From NCBI GenBank assembly GCA_026986375.1, contig JALSOQ010000007.1, forward strand, positions 1 to 50,459: a DNA stretch of 50,459 nucleotides, read 5' to 3'. The notes beneath the pieces were generated by a model. That model was not told where the DNA came from, searched no databases, and saw only the letters and a program-made list of their open reading frames with translations. This document shows positions 9,188-17,954 of this stretch, piece after piece (within the stretch, counting starts at the first letter, position 1; each line of letters opens with the position of its first letter). A program made the position numbers and the translations under genes. The DNA is from Archaeoglobaceae archaeon. Lineage in GTDB: Archaea; Halobacteriota; Archaeoglobi; Archaeoglobales; Archaeoglobaceae.

Positions 9188-10519
9188 TCAAAGTTTTACA
9201 ATTCCTCCCAAGTATAGGAAGTATACTATGAACACTCCAGCCAAGATCCACAGCAGAGGGTGAACTTCCTTGGGCTTTCCTGCGACGAGCTTCAGAATGC
9301 AGTAGCTTATGAATCCAACTCCGATTCCGTCCGCTATGCTGAACGTGAACGGGATCGTTGCGAGCACGAAGAATGCCGGTAGTGCCTCAGTAGGATCGTC
9401 GAAAGTTATGTTCCTGACGACGTTCATCATCAGAAAACCTACGATGATCAAAGCGGGAGCCGTAGCGCACGCCGGAATAACCTTAGCTATCGGCGAAATG
9501 AACAGTCCGATGAGTATGAACAGAGCTCCGACAACCAGCGCGACCGTTCCTGTCCTTCCGCCCTCCTCTATTCCAGCGGCGGATTCGATGTAAGTCGTTA
9601 CCGTCGAGGTTCCCAAAATCGCTCCAACCGTTGTTCCTATTGCATCCGTAAGCAGTATCTTCTCCGAATCTGGAATCGTTCCATCTTCTCTCAGAAATCC
9701 CGCTTTAGCACTTAATCCGGTGACGGTTCCTACGGTATCGAAGAAGTCCACCATGAAGAATGCGAAGACGACTCCGAACGCTCCGACGTTGAGCAATCCT
9801 TTGAAGTCGAGTTTCATGAACGTGTAGCTGAGAGTAGGAAGGGAGAAGAGGCTTTCTGGTTTGGGCGTAACTCCCAGTGCTATCGCCAGAACGGTGGTCG
9901 TTAGAATCGAGATCAACAGAGCTCCGGGAACTCTTCTGACCATCAGAGCGCATGCGAAGAATATTCCGAAGATGGCGAGCCAGAACTCCGGCTTTACGAA
10001 ATTCTGAGTTCCCAACGTTACGAGCGTTGCCTTGCTTCCCACAATGATCCCCGCCTCCTTTAGACCTATCAGTGTTAGGAAAAGTCCTATTCCCGCTCCT
10101 ATGGCGTATTTCTGACTCATCGGGATCGCGTTGATTACTGCGGTTCTGAACTTCGTGATCGACAGAATTATGAAGATTACACCCTCAACGAAAACAGCGG
10201 CCAGAGCGACCTGCCAAGGATAGCCCATGTTCAAGCAGACGCTGTATGCGAAGTATGCGTTCAGACCCATTCCCGGAGCTAATGCGAACGACTTTTTCGC
10301 GTATAGCCCCATTATTATCGTCGCTATTCCCGCTGAAAGGGCCGTAGCCGTCACTAAAGAGGGAATAGCCTCTTTGCCCATCGCGTTGCTGAGAATCGCC
10401 GGGTTCACGAAGAGTATGTATGCCATAGTCATGAAAGTGGTAATTCCTGCCACAACTTCTGTTCGCATGTTCGTTCCGAACTTGTCGAACTCGAAATACC
10501 TCTCGAACCAGTTGGGCAT
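9188..10519 (-). CDS. NCS2 family purine (hypoxanthine/guanine/adenine) permease
   Basis: A 443-aa polytopic membrane protein with about 12-14 hydrophobic segments. The opening motif FDKFGTNMRTEVVAGITTFMTMAYI and the MGLNAYFAYSV, DFFDTVGTVTGLSAKAGFL and GTSTVTTYIESAAGIEEGGRTG segments (paraphrased as family blocks) are characteristic of the AzgA/PbuG subgroup of NCS2 proton symporters for purine bases. It probably salvages hypoxanthine, guanine or adenine. The gene ends 26 bases from the prepilin peptidase, tail-to-tail. Upstream is a 99-base gap shared with tRNA-Gln that contains a 7-bp direct repeat. Confidence 0.92.
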   Translation of the reverse strand: MPNWFERYFEFDKFGTNMRTEVVAGITTFMTMAYILFVNPAILSNAMGKEAIPSLVTATALSAGIATIIMGLYAKKSFALAPGMGLNAYFAYSVCLNMGYPWQVALAAVFVEGVIFIILSITKFRTAVINAIPMSQKYAIGAGIGLFLTLIGLKEAGIIVGSKATLVTLGTQNFVKPEFWLAIFGIFFACALMVRRVPGALLISILTTTVLAIALGVTPKPESLFSLPTLSYTFMKLDFKGLLNVGAFGVVFAFFMVDFFDTVGTVTGLSAKAGFLREDGTIPDSEKILLTDAIGTTVGAILGTSTVTTYIESAAGIEEGGRTGTVALVVGALFILIGLFISPIAKVIPACATAPALIIVGFLMMNVVRNITFDDPTEALPAFFVLATIPFTFSIADGIGVGFISYCILKLVAGKPKEVHPLLWILAGVFIVYFLYLGGIVKL

Positions 10520-10580
10520 GCTCGGGAGATAAATTTCTGCGTAATTAAAATTGCGTTTTGATTATCACGATAGATCACGA

Positions 10581-10597
10581 CGAAAAAGTTATTACTT
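10581..10597 (+). promoter_or_regulatory. Likely promoter of tRNA-Gln
   Basis: CGAAAA followed by AGTTATTACTTG resembles a BRE-TATA pair and is centred about 27 bases before the tRNA 5' end at 10619. It directly follows two copies of ATCACGA (10564-10570 and 10574-10580). Confidence 0.4.
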
Positions 10598-10618
10598 GAG
10601 ATCGCTCACTCCTACTGA

Positions 10619-10690
10619 AGCCCCGTAGGGTAGCGGTCAATCCTGCGGGCCTTTGGAGCCCGCGACCGGGGTTCGAATCCCCGCGGGGCT
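10619..10690 (+). tRNA. tRNA-Gln (anticodon TTG)
   Basis: The 72-base cloverleaf has acceptor AGCCCCG pairing with CGGGGCT. The anticodon stem is CGGGC/GCCCG around the loop CTTTGGA, giving anticodon TTG, and the T-arm contains GGGTTCGAATCC. No intron is seen and no 3' CCA is encoded, which is usual in archaea. In archaea this tRNA is normally charged with glutamate and amidated by GatDE. The 149 bases after it, up to the thermosome stop, show no gene. Confidence 0.93.
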
Positions 10691-10839
10691 ATCGTAAAAT
10701 CGGGGCATAATCCTCGTTCAACCAAAACAATAGCCTTAGTGAGCTCGGATTCAAAAAAGGCGGGAAGATTGAACCTCAAAGCCCTAGGCGATTGACCCAA
10801 TAGGTAGTCTCGTCCTTAGTGGTTAAAATTAAAAAATGT

Positions 10840-12480
10840 TTAGAATTCGCTATTTCCGAACTCTTCTCCTCCTTCGCCGCCCTTCTCCTTCTCCTTCTCC
10901 AAGCCCTTCGCCGCGATGACGTCGTCGATTCTGAGTATCATCACCGCTACTTCCGTTGCTGATTCGATCGCGTGCTTCTTAACCCTGAGAGGCTCGAGGA
11001 CACCCTTCTCCTTCATGTCCTCGACCTTTCCGGTCTCGACGTTTACTCCGGCATACTTGTTGCCCTTCTCATGTGCTGCTCTAAGCTCTACGAGGACGTC
11101 GATCGGATCCAGTCCAGCGTTCTCAGCGAGCGTTCTCGGAATTATCTCCAGCGCTGACGCGAAAGCTTCGGCTGCCAACTGCTCTCTCCCACCCAACGTC
11201 GGAGCCCACTCCTTGATTCTCAGGCTCATCTCGATCTCTGGAGCACCGGCTCCGGCGACGACCTTACCGTCCTCTATCGCGCACGCGACGACCCTTATTG
11301 CATCTTCGATGCCCCTCGCAATCTCTTCAACCACGTGCTCCGTTCCACCTCTGACGAGTATCGTTACTGCCTTCGGGTTCTTGCAACCGGTTACGAACAC
11401 CATCTTCTCGTCTCCGACCTTCTTCTCCTCTACGAGCTTAGCTTCTCCGAGATCTTCTGGCTTGATGTCCCTAAGGTCGGTGAGTATCTTAGCTCCGGTG
11501 GCCTTGGCCAATTTCTCGATGTCGCTCTTCTTGACCCTCCTTACCGCCAGTATTCCGGCCTTAGCCAAGTAATACTGGGCCAAGTCGTCGATACCCTTCT
11601 GGCAGAACACCACGTTCGCTCCAGCTTCGACTATCTTGTCGACCATCTCCTTGATCATCCTCTCCTCCTGCTCGATGAACTTCTGCATCATGTCTGGATC
11701 GGTGATCCTTATCTTGGCATCGATCTCGGTCTCCTTAACCTCCAACGCCGAGTTGAGTAGCAGTATCTTGGCGTTCTCCACCCTCTTCGGCATCGCCGGG
11801 TGAACGACCTCCTTGTCGAGGACTATTCCGTCCACGAGTTCGGTGTCCTCAACGGCACCACCCTGCCTCTTCTCTATCTTTATGTTGTCCGTGTCCGCCC
11901 TTATCTTTCCGTCCACTTCCTCCGCTATCGTCTTAACCGCCTTAACAGCGATTTCCGCCAGCTTCTCTATCGCTACTTCCGCACCCTTTCCGGTCATGGC
12001 GGTCATCGCTATTTTCTTGAGTATCTCGTCGTCATCCCTGCTAACCGGAATCGCCATCTCGTCAAGAACCTCTATGGCCTTCCTCGCGGCCATCCTGTAA
12101 CCGTTCGCTATTATCGTCGGGTGGATGTCCTGATCGAGCAACTCCTCAGCTTTCTTGAGCAATTCACCGGCCAAAACGACTGCCGTAGTTGTTCCGTCTC
12201 CTACCTCGTTGTCCTGAGCTTTGGCAACCTCTATTATCATCTTCGCAGCAGGATGTTCTACGTCTATCTCCTTGAGAATCGTAACTCCGTCGTTCGTGAT
12301 TATTATGTCACCCAAGCTATCCACGAGCATCTTATCCATTCCTCTCGGGCCTAAGGTCGTTCTTACCGCCTCAGCTATGACCCTCGCGGCCATTATGTTC
12401 ATCCTCTGCGCGTCCCTACCTACTGTCCTCTGCGTCCCCTCCTTCAGTATCAATATCGGAGTCCCCTGCAACGTCGCCAT
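10840..12480 (-). CDS. thsA: Thermosome subunit (group II chaperonin)
   Basis: A 546-aa subunit of the ATP-driven double-ring protein-folding chamber of archaea. It opens with a conserved chaperonin start and shows [13 protein letters not shown] (residues 41-53) and [11 protein letters not shown]. The nucleotide loop [15 protein letters not shown] begins at residue 94, and [13 protein letters not shown] lies in the C-terminal equatorial half. The C-terminus is GGEGG followed by EFGNSEF; it is glycine-rich but lacks the long GGM tail seen in some thermosomes. Upstream there is a clear TATA box and a GGAGGTGAT Shine-Dalgarno. Only one thermosome gene is in the window; whether it is the alpha or beta subunit cannot be told. 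Confidence 0.95.
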   Translation of the reverse strand: MATLQGTPILILKEGTQRTVGRDAQRMNIMAARVIAEAVRTTLGPRGMDKMLVDSLGDIIITNDGVTILKEIDVEHPAAKMIIEVAKAQDNEVGDGTTTAVVLAGELLKKAEELLDQDIHPTIIANGYRMAARKAIEVLDEMAIPVSRDDDEILKKIAMTAMTGKGAEVAIEKLAEIAVKAVKTIAEEVDGKIRADTDNIKIEKRQGGAVEDTELVDGIVLDKEVVHPAMPKRVENAKILLLNSALEVKETEIDAKIRITDPDMMQKFIEQEERMIKEMVDKIVEAGANVVFCQKGIDDLAQYYLAKAGILAVRRVKKSDIEKLAKATGAKILTDLRDIKPEDLGEAKLVEEKKVGDEKMVFVTGCKNPKAVTILVRGGTEHVVEEIARGIEDAIRVVACAIEDGKVVAGAGAPEIEMSLRIKEWAPTLGGREQLAAEAFASALEIIPRTLAENAGLDPIDVLVELRAAHEKGNKYAGVNVETGKVEDMKEKGVLEPLRVKKHAIESATEVAVMILRIDDVIAAKGLEKEKEKGGEGGEEFGNSEF

Positions 12481-12484
12481 TCAC

Positions 12485-12536
12485 ATCACCTCCACTGCTA
12501 TTTTTTATGGATCAGTATGTCTATATAAAACTTTCG
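12485..12536 (-). promoter_or_regulatory. Thermosome promoter and ribosome binding site
   Basis: On the minus strand CGAAAG + TTTTATATAG (12521-12536) forms a strong BRE/TATA, followed by a short leader and GGAGGTGAT at 12485-12493, just before the ATG at 12480. The CTAAC-N5-GTTAG site reported for an Archaeoglobus heat-shock regulator was looked for here and not seen. Confidence 0.6.
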
Positions 12537-12541
12537 CTCGG

Positions 12542-13072
12542 TTAAAGATGTTTCAAGACGAATTCTAAAACTATATCAGTCAGAACATCGAATTTCCCCG
12601 TGTAAAGGTGATCCGTATCCAGTATTACCATCTCTTTCGGTTCCGAAAGCGATCTCGCCAATTCGAGGGATTCCCTGACGCTTACGAACTGATCTCTCTT
12701 GGCAATTACGATCAGCTTGGGCTTCTCGCAGTCTCTCAAAACGTATCCGTCCGAACTTCCTAGAGGTGATATTAGGACGAGGCAATCTCCGCAGATGTTC
12801 GATGCTATGATGCTTCCGAAGGAGTATCCTATGACACCCACATTCTCGTGCACATTCTTCAACCATTCGAAACATATCTCAGCGTCTCTCAACGCGGATT
12901 CAACGCTTCTATAATCGAATCTCAGCGTCGTGACGCCTTTACTGACGAGCCTCCTGCTTATTCTCATCAACCTTACGTCGTGCATGCTTCCGCCGAACTT
13001 TGGATGGGGCGGGCATATTAGAACGGCATTCTTTCCCGCCCTTTCGTATGAAATGCTGATACCATCGATCAT
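12542..13072 (-). CDS. Small alpha/beta hydrolase (dienelactone-hydrolase-like)
   Basis: A 176-aa minimal alpha/beta hydrolase. The oxyanion-region [10 protein letters not shown] (residues 21-30) is followed by the nucleophile elbow GYSFGS (Ser84). The acid is likely Asp127 in KRDQF and the base His155 in DTDHLY, giving a complete triad. PPHPxxGG is typical of the archaeal/bacterial group often labelled CocE-like or dienelactone hydrolase-like; the natural ester or amide substrate is unknown. Its start overlaps the dph2 stop by 4 bases (ATGA), so it is the last gene of the taw1-dph2 run. The closeness to translation-modification genes may be chance. Confidence 0.8.
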   Translation of the reverse strand: MIDGISISYERAGKNAVLICPPHPKFGGSMHDVRLMRISRRLVSKGVTTLRFDYRSVESALRDAEICFEWLKNVHENVGVIGYSFGSIIASNICGDCLVLISPLGSSDGYVLRDCEKPKLIVIAKRDQFVSVRESLELARSLSEPKEMVILDTDHLYTGKFDVLTDIVLEFVLKHL

Positions 13073-14016
13073 GCTATCTCATCCATCTCGTATTCCTCCC
13101 AACTCCTAACGCCCATAAGTATCTCGAACTCCTGAGGGGTGAGAATGGGAACCCTAAACAGCTCGAAGTCGTCGTAGCTTATGCGGGGGCATGCAGTGTT
13201 TACGTAGTAACCGTATAGAAAGTTCGCCAGCTTTTCTGGAGTTATCTCGTCCAAGTAAATGACATCCACTCTCCTCCCAACCTCATCCGCCATCTTCTTG
13301 AGCTTCATGGCCAGACCCATCCTCTTCTGCCCTATCTTCTTGCTGACCAGAATAGCCCCCCTTTCGGCGTCCATCGCCTTCGAAACGCTCAGCATCCTTC
13401 TCCTTAAGAAGTCCTCCACCTCCACCTCCTCGAACTCCCTGTCGAGAGGGCTGTATCTGTAAACCTTTTTGCCAGTGTAGATCTTCGCCCCTATCGGATG
13501 AAAAAGCCCGTCTCCGACGAACAGCACCGCCTCGGCTTTCGAGTTTCTGAGCACGGTATAGTTACATCCGAGCACCTGTCCGGGCATTTTCACCCTCGAA
13601 CTTCCCTTCTTTAGCTCGACTTCGTGCCCGATTTCCTCCAAAACCCTCTTAACTTCCTCAAGCTTCCAAGCGTATTGGGCCGAAGCTATCAGTGCTATTT
13701 TCTTCTCCTCGATCTTCAAACGTCTGAAGTCGTTTACGTCGTAATCTATTCTGTAGGGAACGTAGATCACGTTCTCGAACTCGAAGATGGGTGTGTGGGC
13801 AAAGTGGAGTAGGGCATCGACTTCTTTCAACAAATCCAAATCGATGTCGCACGCACCGTAGCAACCTGAGCCGGAAATTATCACTTTAAATCCCCGTGAT
13901 TCCAAGCACTTCGCGATTTCATCGCTCTTGTATTTCAACCCGTCGGGAAGCTGAACGCCCACTAACTTCGCGTTCTTTTCCCTCAACCTTTCGACTATCC
14001 AGTCGATATCGAGCAT
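13069..14016 (-). CDS. dph2: Diphthamide synthase Dph2 (3-amino-3-carboxypropyl transferase)
   Basis: The archaeal Dph2 homodimer transfers the aminocarboxypropyl group of SAM to a histidine of EF2 by non-canonical radical chemistry with a 4Fe-4S cluster. The three cluster cysteines are visible, one per domain: SGCYGACD (Cys52 or Cys56), QVLGCNY and NTACPRISYDDF near the C-terminus. The family start is ATG at 14016 (MLDIDWIVERL..., 315 aa). A TTG at 14046 would add 10 residues but lacks support from the usual family N-terminus. It lies 31 bases downstream of taw1 and overlaps the hydrolase. Confidence 0.93.
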   Translation of the reverse strand: MLDIDWIVERLREKNAKLVGVQLPDGLKYKSDEIAKCLESRGFKVIISGSGCYGACDIDLDLLKEVDALLHFAHTPIFEFENVIYVPYRIDYDVNDFRRLKIEEKKIALIASAQYAWKLEEVKRVLEEIGHEVELKKGSSRVKMPGQVLGCNYTVLRNSKAEAVLFVGDGLFHPIGAKIYTGKKVYRYSPLDREFEEVEVEDFLRRRMLSVSKAMDAERGAILVSKKIGQKRMGLAMKLKKMADEVGRRVDVIYLDEITPEKLANFLYGYYVNTACPRISYDDFELFRVPILTPQEFEILMGVRSWEEYEMDEIA

Positions 14017-14047
14017 CGATCGTTTTACGGAATCGGAATATTTCAAT

Positions 14048-14932
14048 TTACCTTTTCAGCAGAACCACTCTGCTTTCGACGGATTCATCCGCGATCTCGT
14101 AGCCTATCAGCTTCGCGAGCTCTTCCGCGAACGTCTTCACGTCCTCATGCTCGGGCATGGCATCTGGCGGAAGTCTCAGCCTCGAATATCCCAAATACAT
14201 GTAAGCCTTCGCCTCGACGAACGTGGGCTGGGCTTTTTCTATGAGCGGGGCGAACTTCTCAGGAAACATGTTGTATCCCCTTATCAGCGTCAGTCTTATG
14301 ACCGTCCTGCAATCCTTCCCGCTCAAAACCCTTAAGGAGCGGTTGATGTTCTCCCAGAAATTCTTCACCGGCCTGTTGAGCCTCAGATGACTGTTCTCGT
14401 CGTATGCGGTCAGGCTTACGTATAACTGCGTCGGCTCGATATCTTCGAGCATCTCCGGATTAGTTCCGTTCGAAACTACGAAGGTCGTGAAACCCCTCTT
14501 CTTGAACTCCTCCACGAGCTCCGGCAGATAAGGGTAGAGGGTGGGCTCCCCTATGAGGCTTATCGCCGCCTGATTCGGTTCGTATGCCTCCTCCAGCTTT
14601 TTCCTGTTAACGTCCGGATTGCCCCAGAACCCGCTCAAAAGCTTTCTCTGAGCCTTTATAGCCTCCTCAACTATGAAATCTGGAGAATCCCATCCCTCTA
14701 CTTTCGTCAGCAGTTCCAAGGGTCTCCAGCAGTAAACGCAGTGCTGGTTGCACATCAAAGCCGGAGTCATCTGAAGGCATCTGTGGGATTTGATGCCGTA
14801 GAACTTCTGCTTGTAGCAGAATCCCTCGTCCTTCAGAGATTTCTTAAGCCAGTGGCAGGTCTTTACGGCCGAATGCCTACCTACGATCGCGTATCCCTTC
14901 AGGTCTTTGAGAAGCTTTTTGGGAATCGCCAT
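14048..14932 (-). CDS. taw1: tRNA 4-demethylwyosine synthase (radical SAM)
   Basis: Taw1/TYW1 condenses N1-methylguanosine-37 of tRNA-Phe with pyruvate to build the tricyclic 4-demethylwyosine base. The 294-aa protein carries the radical-SAM triad Cys61-Cys65-Cys68 (CNQHCVYCW). It also has the second cluster cysteines Cys26, Cys39 and Cys52 that distinguish TYW1 from ordinary radical-SAM enzymes. ISLIGEPTLYP is the SAM-binding GEP region. The flavodoxin domain of the eukaryotic enzyme is absent, as expected in archaea. The gene sits between hisC (33-base gap) and dph2, a context linking two modifications that protect translational accuracy. Confidence 0.95.
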   Translation of the reverse strand: MAIPKKLLKDLKGYAIVGRHSAVKTCHWLKKSLKDEGFCYKQKFYGIKSHRCLQMTPALMCNQHCVYCWRPLELLTKVEGWDSPDFIVEEAIKAQRKLLSGFWGNPDVNRKKLEEAYEPNQAAISLIGEPTLYPYLPELVEEFKKRGFTTFVVSNGTNPEMLEDIEPTQLYVSLTAYDENSHLRLNRPVKNFWENINRSLRVLSGKDCRTVIRLTLIRGYNMFPEKFAPLIEKAQPTFVEAKAYMYLGYSRLRLPPDAMPEHEDVKTFAEELAKLIGYEIADESVESRVVLLKR

Positions 14933-14965
14933 ATCACGACGACTTGAACGGGCGGATATTTAACC

Positions 14966-16069
14966 TTAGCCCAGCACGTCCCTCAAAGCCTCCAAGAATA
15001 ACGAATTCTCCTCCTCCCTCCCGACGCTCACTCTTACGCTGAAGGGAGAGCAACCTATGAACTTCGAGCAATCTCTGACGATCACTCCTCTCCTCATCAA
15101 CTCCTCCACGAGCACATCAGCCTTTAAGGGTGCTTCGAAGAACAGGAAGTTAGCCTGAGAGGGATAGACCCTAACCGTTCCTTCGAGTTCTGAGTAAATT
15201 CTTTTCCTCTCCGCCTTTATCCTTTCCACGCACGATTTAACGTAATCCAAATCTTCGAACGACGCGATCGCAGCGCTTATCGCGATCGAAGAGACGGGAA
15301 ACGGCGTCGAAACCTTCATGTATGCCTTCCTTAGCTCGGGATGCATTACGGCATAGCCTATTCTGAGGTTGGCGAGTCCGAAAGCCTTGGAAAAAGTCCT
15401 CGCAATCACCACGTTCTCGTATTCCAACAACTCCATCAGGTTCTCGTCGGAAAACTCCGCGTAAGCTTCGTCCACGAAAACCAAGGCGTCACAGCTTTCT
15501 ACTATCGCCCTAACCGCGTTAACGTCCTCAACGTTTCCCGTGGGGTTGTTGGGGGAGCAGATCAGTATTATCTTAGTCTTATCCGTAATCGATTCTATCA
15601 CTTTATCCTCGTCAATCCTGAAATCCTTCTTTCTCCTAACTACTACCTCCCTACCACCCATAACGGCCGTTAACGTGTGGTAGTATGGGAAGGAGGGGAT
15701 GGGTATCACAACCTCATCTCGCGGATCCACGAACATCTTGAATACGGTCTCCAAGATCCCGTCTATTCCCGCTCCTACGACTATTCTGTCCCTCTCAACC
15801 CCCAAGTATTCCGATATTCTTTCCGTAAGCTCCTCTATCTCCTTCGGACTCGGATAGATGTGAAATCTGTCGAAGTTTTTGAGAACCTCGCGAACCTTAG
15901 GGCTCGGACCGTATGGGTTCTCGTTCGACGCGAGCTTCACCACCTTCTCAAGTCCGTATTTCCTCTTGACTTCCTCTATACTCTTCCCCGGAACGTATTC
16001 AGGAATTTTTCTGACGTTCTCTCTCAGCTTCTCCGTTACCTTTCCAATTCCACTTCCACCGACTTCCAA
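14966..16069 (-). CDS. hisC: Histidinol-phosphate aminotransferase
   Basis: A PLP fold-type I aminotransferase of histidine synthesis that makes L-histidinol phosphate from imidazole-acetol phosphate. The 367-aa product has KLASNENPYGPSPK (residues 45-58), SPNNPTGN and VDEAYAEFS. The Schiff-base lysine is Lys228 in RTFSKAFGLANLRIGYA. The start appears to be TTG at 16069, because no ATG or GTG is in frame before the conserved segment VPGKSIEEVKRKYG. This TTG lies inside the end of a 49-aa gene with 34 bases of overlap, suggesting translational coupling. hisF is in this window at 39382, but far away. Confidence 0.93.
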   Translation of the reverse strand: MEVGGSGIGKVTEKLRENVRKIPEYVPGKSIEEVKRKYGLEKVVKLASNENPYGPSPKVREVLKNFDRFHIYPSPKEIEELTERISEYLGVERDRIVVGAGIDGILETVFKMFVDPRDEVVIPIPSFPYYHTLTAVMGGREVVVRRKKDFRIDEDKVIESITDKTKIILICSPNNPTGNVEDVNAVRAIVESCDALVFVDEAYAEFSDENLMELLEYENVVIARTFSKAFGLANLRIGYAVMHPELRKAYMKVSTPFPVSSIAISAAIASFEDLDYVKSCVERIKAERKRIYSELEGTVRVYPSQANFLFFEAPLKADVLVEELMRRGVIVRDCSKFIGCSPFSVRVSVGREEENSLFLEALRDVLG

Positions 16070-16185
16070 CTTTCATCGACCCCTTTCAGCGTTGAAATCA
16101 AGGCGGATATTACGTTTGCGAACACCTTCTGGACATAACCGTTTAACGGAATCTCTCTTCCATCAACGATCAACCTCACCCGCAT
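16036..16185 (-). CDS. Small conserved-looking protein upstream of hisC (49 aa)
   Basis: Minus-strand ATG at 16185 to TAA at 16036 encodes 49 residues beginning MRVRLIVDGREIPLN and ending with an acidic EVELER. It reads as a real protein: a beta-hairpin-like start (VRLIVDGREIPL), an amphipathic helix (YVQKVFANVISALISTLKG) and an acidic final strand. From memory, similar small archaeal proteins of unknown function share this layout, but I could not search. It overlaps the hisC TTG start by 34 bases and would be the first gene of the hisC-taw1-dph2 transcript. Confidence 0.65.
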   Translation of the reverse strand: MRVRLIVDGREIPLNGYVQKVFANVISALISTLKGVDESWKSVEVELER

Positions 16186-16242
16186 GATTAGAAGTTAGTT
16201 TCGAGCATTTAAAATCTCCGTTACGTAAATAATAGAGAATAT

Positions 16243-16356
16243 TTGATCGAAGATGTTCACGATTTATGGTGTAATTTATTTGTTAAGTTTTTTAAATAAA
16301 AATAACTCACCAAAAATCTTAAGTAGCACTGCTGTTCTATCACGAACTTCGATCAA
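16243..16356. repeat. Separated 10-bp inverted repeat in divergent intergenic region
   Basis: TTGATCGAAG at 16243-16252 recurs as its exact reverse complement CTTCGATCAA at 16347-16356. The centres are 104 bases apart, close to ten helical turns. The arms flank an AT-rich stretch (TTTAAATAAAAATAA near 16290-16305) between the hisC-side operon and the KaiC-type gene. This arrangement would suit looping by a DNA-bound regulator; that is inference. Confidence 0.4.
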
Positions 16357-16383
16357 TGATAGGAATAATAATTAGGAGAGGTG

Positions 16384-17826
16384 ATGATCGTGGGGAGTGG
16401 AGTTGAGAAGATACCTACAGGTATCCCGGGGTTCGATGAAGTTCTTAGAGGTGGTTTGAGGAAGGGCTGGACATACCTAATTAAAGGAACTCCGGGAAGT
16501 GGAAAAACGATTTTCGGAGTTCAGTTTTTGATGGAAGGAGTAAGGAGGGGGGAAAAGTGCGTATACATTTCCTTCGACGAAACGGCCGAAGAAATAGCTC
16601 TACAGGCAGAAGGGTTTGGATGGAACCTCGATGGGATACAAGTGGTCGATAGAGTTAGGGATATGGACATCTCGGAAGGTAACATAATATTCTACGATTT
16701 TGACAACACAGCTGAAATAATAAGCTTCGTTGATTCTATAACTAAAATTAAGGAGCTTAAAAAAGTAGATAGGGTTTTCGTTGATGGTATTGGTGCTTTG
16801 AGGGATCTGGCCAAGGATCCTACTATTTCGAGAAGAATCCTGCTTTCTATAACGTGCTTCCTAAACTCCATAAAGGCCACAACGTTGATGTCGTGCGACA
16901 TGACTGCAGAAGTCGGAAGGGACATAGTAAGCTACGTAACGAGCGGAGAGTTCGTTCTGGAGAGAATCGAGAGGAAAGACGGTATCGTTAGAAGGATTCT
17001 TCACGTTCTGAAGTATAGGGGAGGAGACGCCTACTTAGGAAGACACTACTTCGAAATCACACCTAAAGGAATAGTCGTCTATCCCATAATTCCGGTGATA
17101 GGTGAGATTAAGACCAAAAGCAGAAGGTTGCTGTCGACGGGGAACAGGGAGCTCGATATGCTCCTCGGCGGTGGAATTTATGAGGGTTCGAGCGTCGTGA
17201 TAGCCGGAAAAAGTGGAGTGGGTAAGACCAGCATCTGCCTTCAAATCCTGAAGGGATGCGATCTTAGGGGAGAGACCGGTATCCTCTACACGTTCGACGA
17301 AACCGAGGATCAAATCTTGCACAGGCTTAAGGTTCTGTTCAACCACGAACCGAAGAACATCTTAATAAAGGAGATAACGACCGATGTCAGCTTAGGGGAG
17401 TTCTACAACATGGTGATGAACGACGTTAGAACGATTAGGCCGAAGGTCGTAGTTATAGATCCGGTAAACTACCTATCCCACGTCGCTTTGACTTCCGAAG
17501 AGTTGATAAGAACGCTCAAATTGATTAGATCTCAACTCAGTAGTTTAGGAATCGTTTTCATATGCGTGGACGAGGTCGTAGAGGCGATGAACGTCTTCAG
17601 ACTTACCGGTTTGGGTATAAGTCCTTATGCGGATTATCTGATATCTGGAAGATTCGTCGAGTTGGAAGGGGAGCTCGTCAAAACGATAGCGGTAATAAAG
17701 AATAGATTCGGAGACCACGAGAGATCTTTGAGAATTTTGGACATAGAAGAGGGGATAGGCCTGAAGATAAGCGAACCCCTCAAGGAATACACAGGCATAA
17801 TGAAGGGCGTGATGATGAAGAGATAG
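16384..17826 (+). CDS. Double KaiC-domain RecA-like ATPase
   Basis: A 480-aa protein made of two tandem RecA/KaiC domains. The first has Walker A GTPGSGKT near residues 35-42, with YISFDETAEE as the KaiC-type catalytic acid region. The second has GKSGVGKT near residues 275-282, with YTFDETEDQI. Both domains begin with the IPTGIPGFDEVLRGG / STGNRELDMLLGGG type lid. Archaeal two-domain KaiC-like proteins are common in euryarchaea, where some act in signalling or motility control; no clock is implied. AGGAGAGGTG at 16374-16383 is the Shine-Dalgarno for the ATG at 16384. A GTG one codon earlier overlaps that site and is less likely. The C-terminus lacks an evident KaiC autophosphorylation segment. 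Confidence 0.88.
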   Translation: MIVGSGVEKIPTGIPGFDEVLRGGLRKGWTYLIKGTPGSGKTIFGVQFLMEGVRRGEKCVYISFDETAEEIALQAEGFGWNLDGIQVVDRVRDMDISEGNIIFYDFDNTAEIISFVDSITKIKELKKVDRVFVDGIGALRDLAKDPTISRRILLSITCFLNSIKATTLMSCDMTAEVGRDIVSYVTSGEFVLERIERKDGIVRRILHVLKYRGGDAYLGRHYFEITPKGIVVYPIIPVIGEIKTKSRRLLSTGNRELDMLLGGGIYEGSSVVIAGKSGVGKTSICLQILKGCDLRGETGILYTFDETEDQILHRLKVLFNHEPKNILIKEITTDVSLGEFYNMVMNDVRTIRPKVVVIDPVNYLSHVALTSEELIRTLKLIRSQLSSLGIVFICVDEVVEAMNVFRLTGLGISPYADYLISGRFVELEGELVKTIAVIKNRFGDHERSLRILDIEEGIGLKISEPLKEYTGIMKGVMMKR

Positions 17827-17857
17827 TTTAATTAACATTCATGTCGAAATCGTTTGG

Positions 17858-17917
17858 GCGATGAAGATTGGCGCGGGTGCTGAAGGGTGATGACCGACTG
17901 ACGGTCCGAGCCGTCGT
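17858..17917 (+). ncRNA. Probable C/D box sRNA 1 (atypical 3' half)
   Basis: C-like box GCGATGA (17858-17864), a 15-base candidate guide, D' box CTGA (17880-17883), AGG spacer and C' box GTGATGA (17887-17893). The D box is unclear. A CTGA lies only 4 bases after C', and a variant CCGA lies at 17906-17909 after a 12-base gap. A GACGG/CCGTC hairpin spans 17900-17915. The D'-spacer-C' core CTGAAGGGTGATGA is identical to that of the next RNA, which supports a real guide RNA. The methylation target was not assigned. Confidence 0.55.
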
Positions 17918-17954
17918 AAACCTTTTCATCAGGGTGAGAATTAGTAGTGAAAGG

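Noticed and set aside
10612-10800. 62-codon minus-strand open frame over tRNA-Gln
   Set aside because: It is a reading of the tRNA complement; tRNA genes often give such frames.
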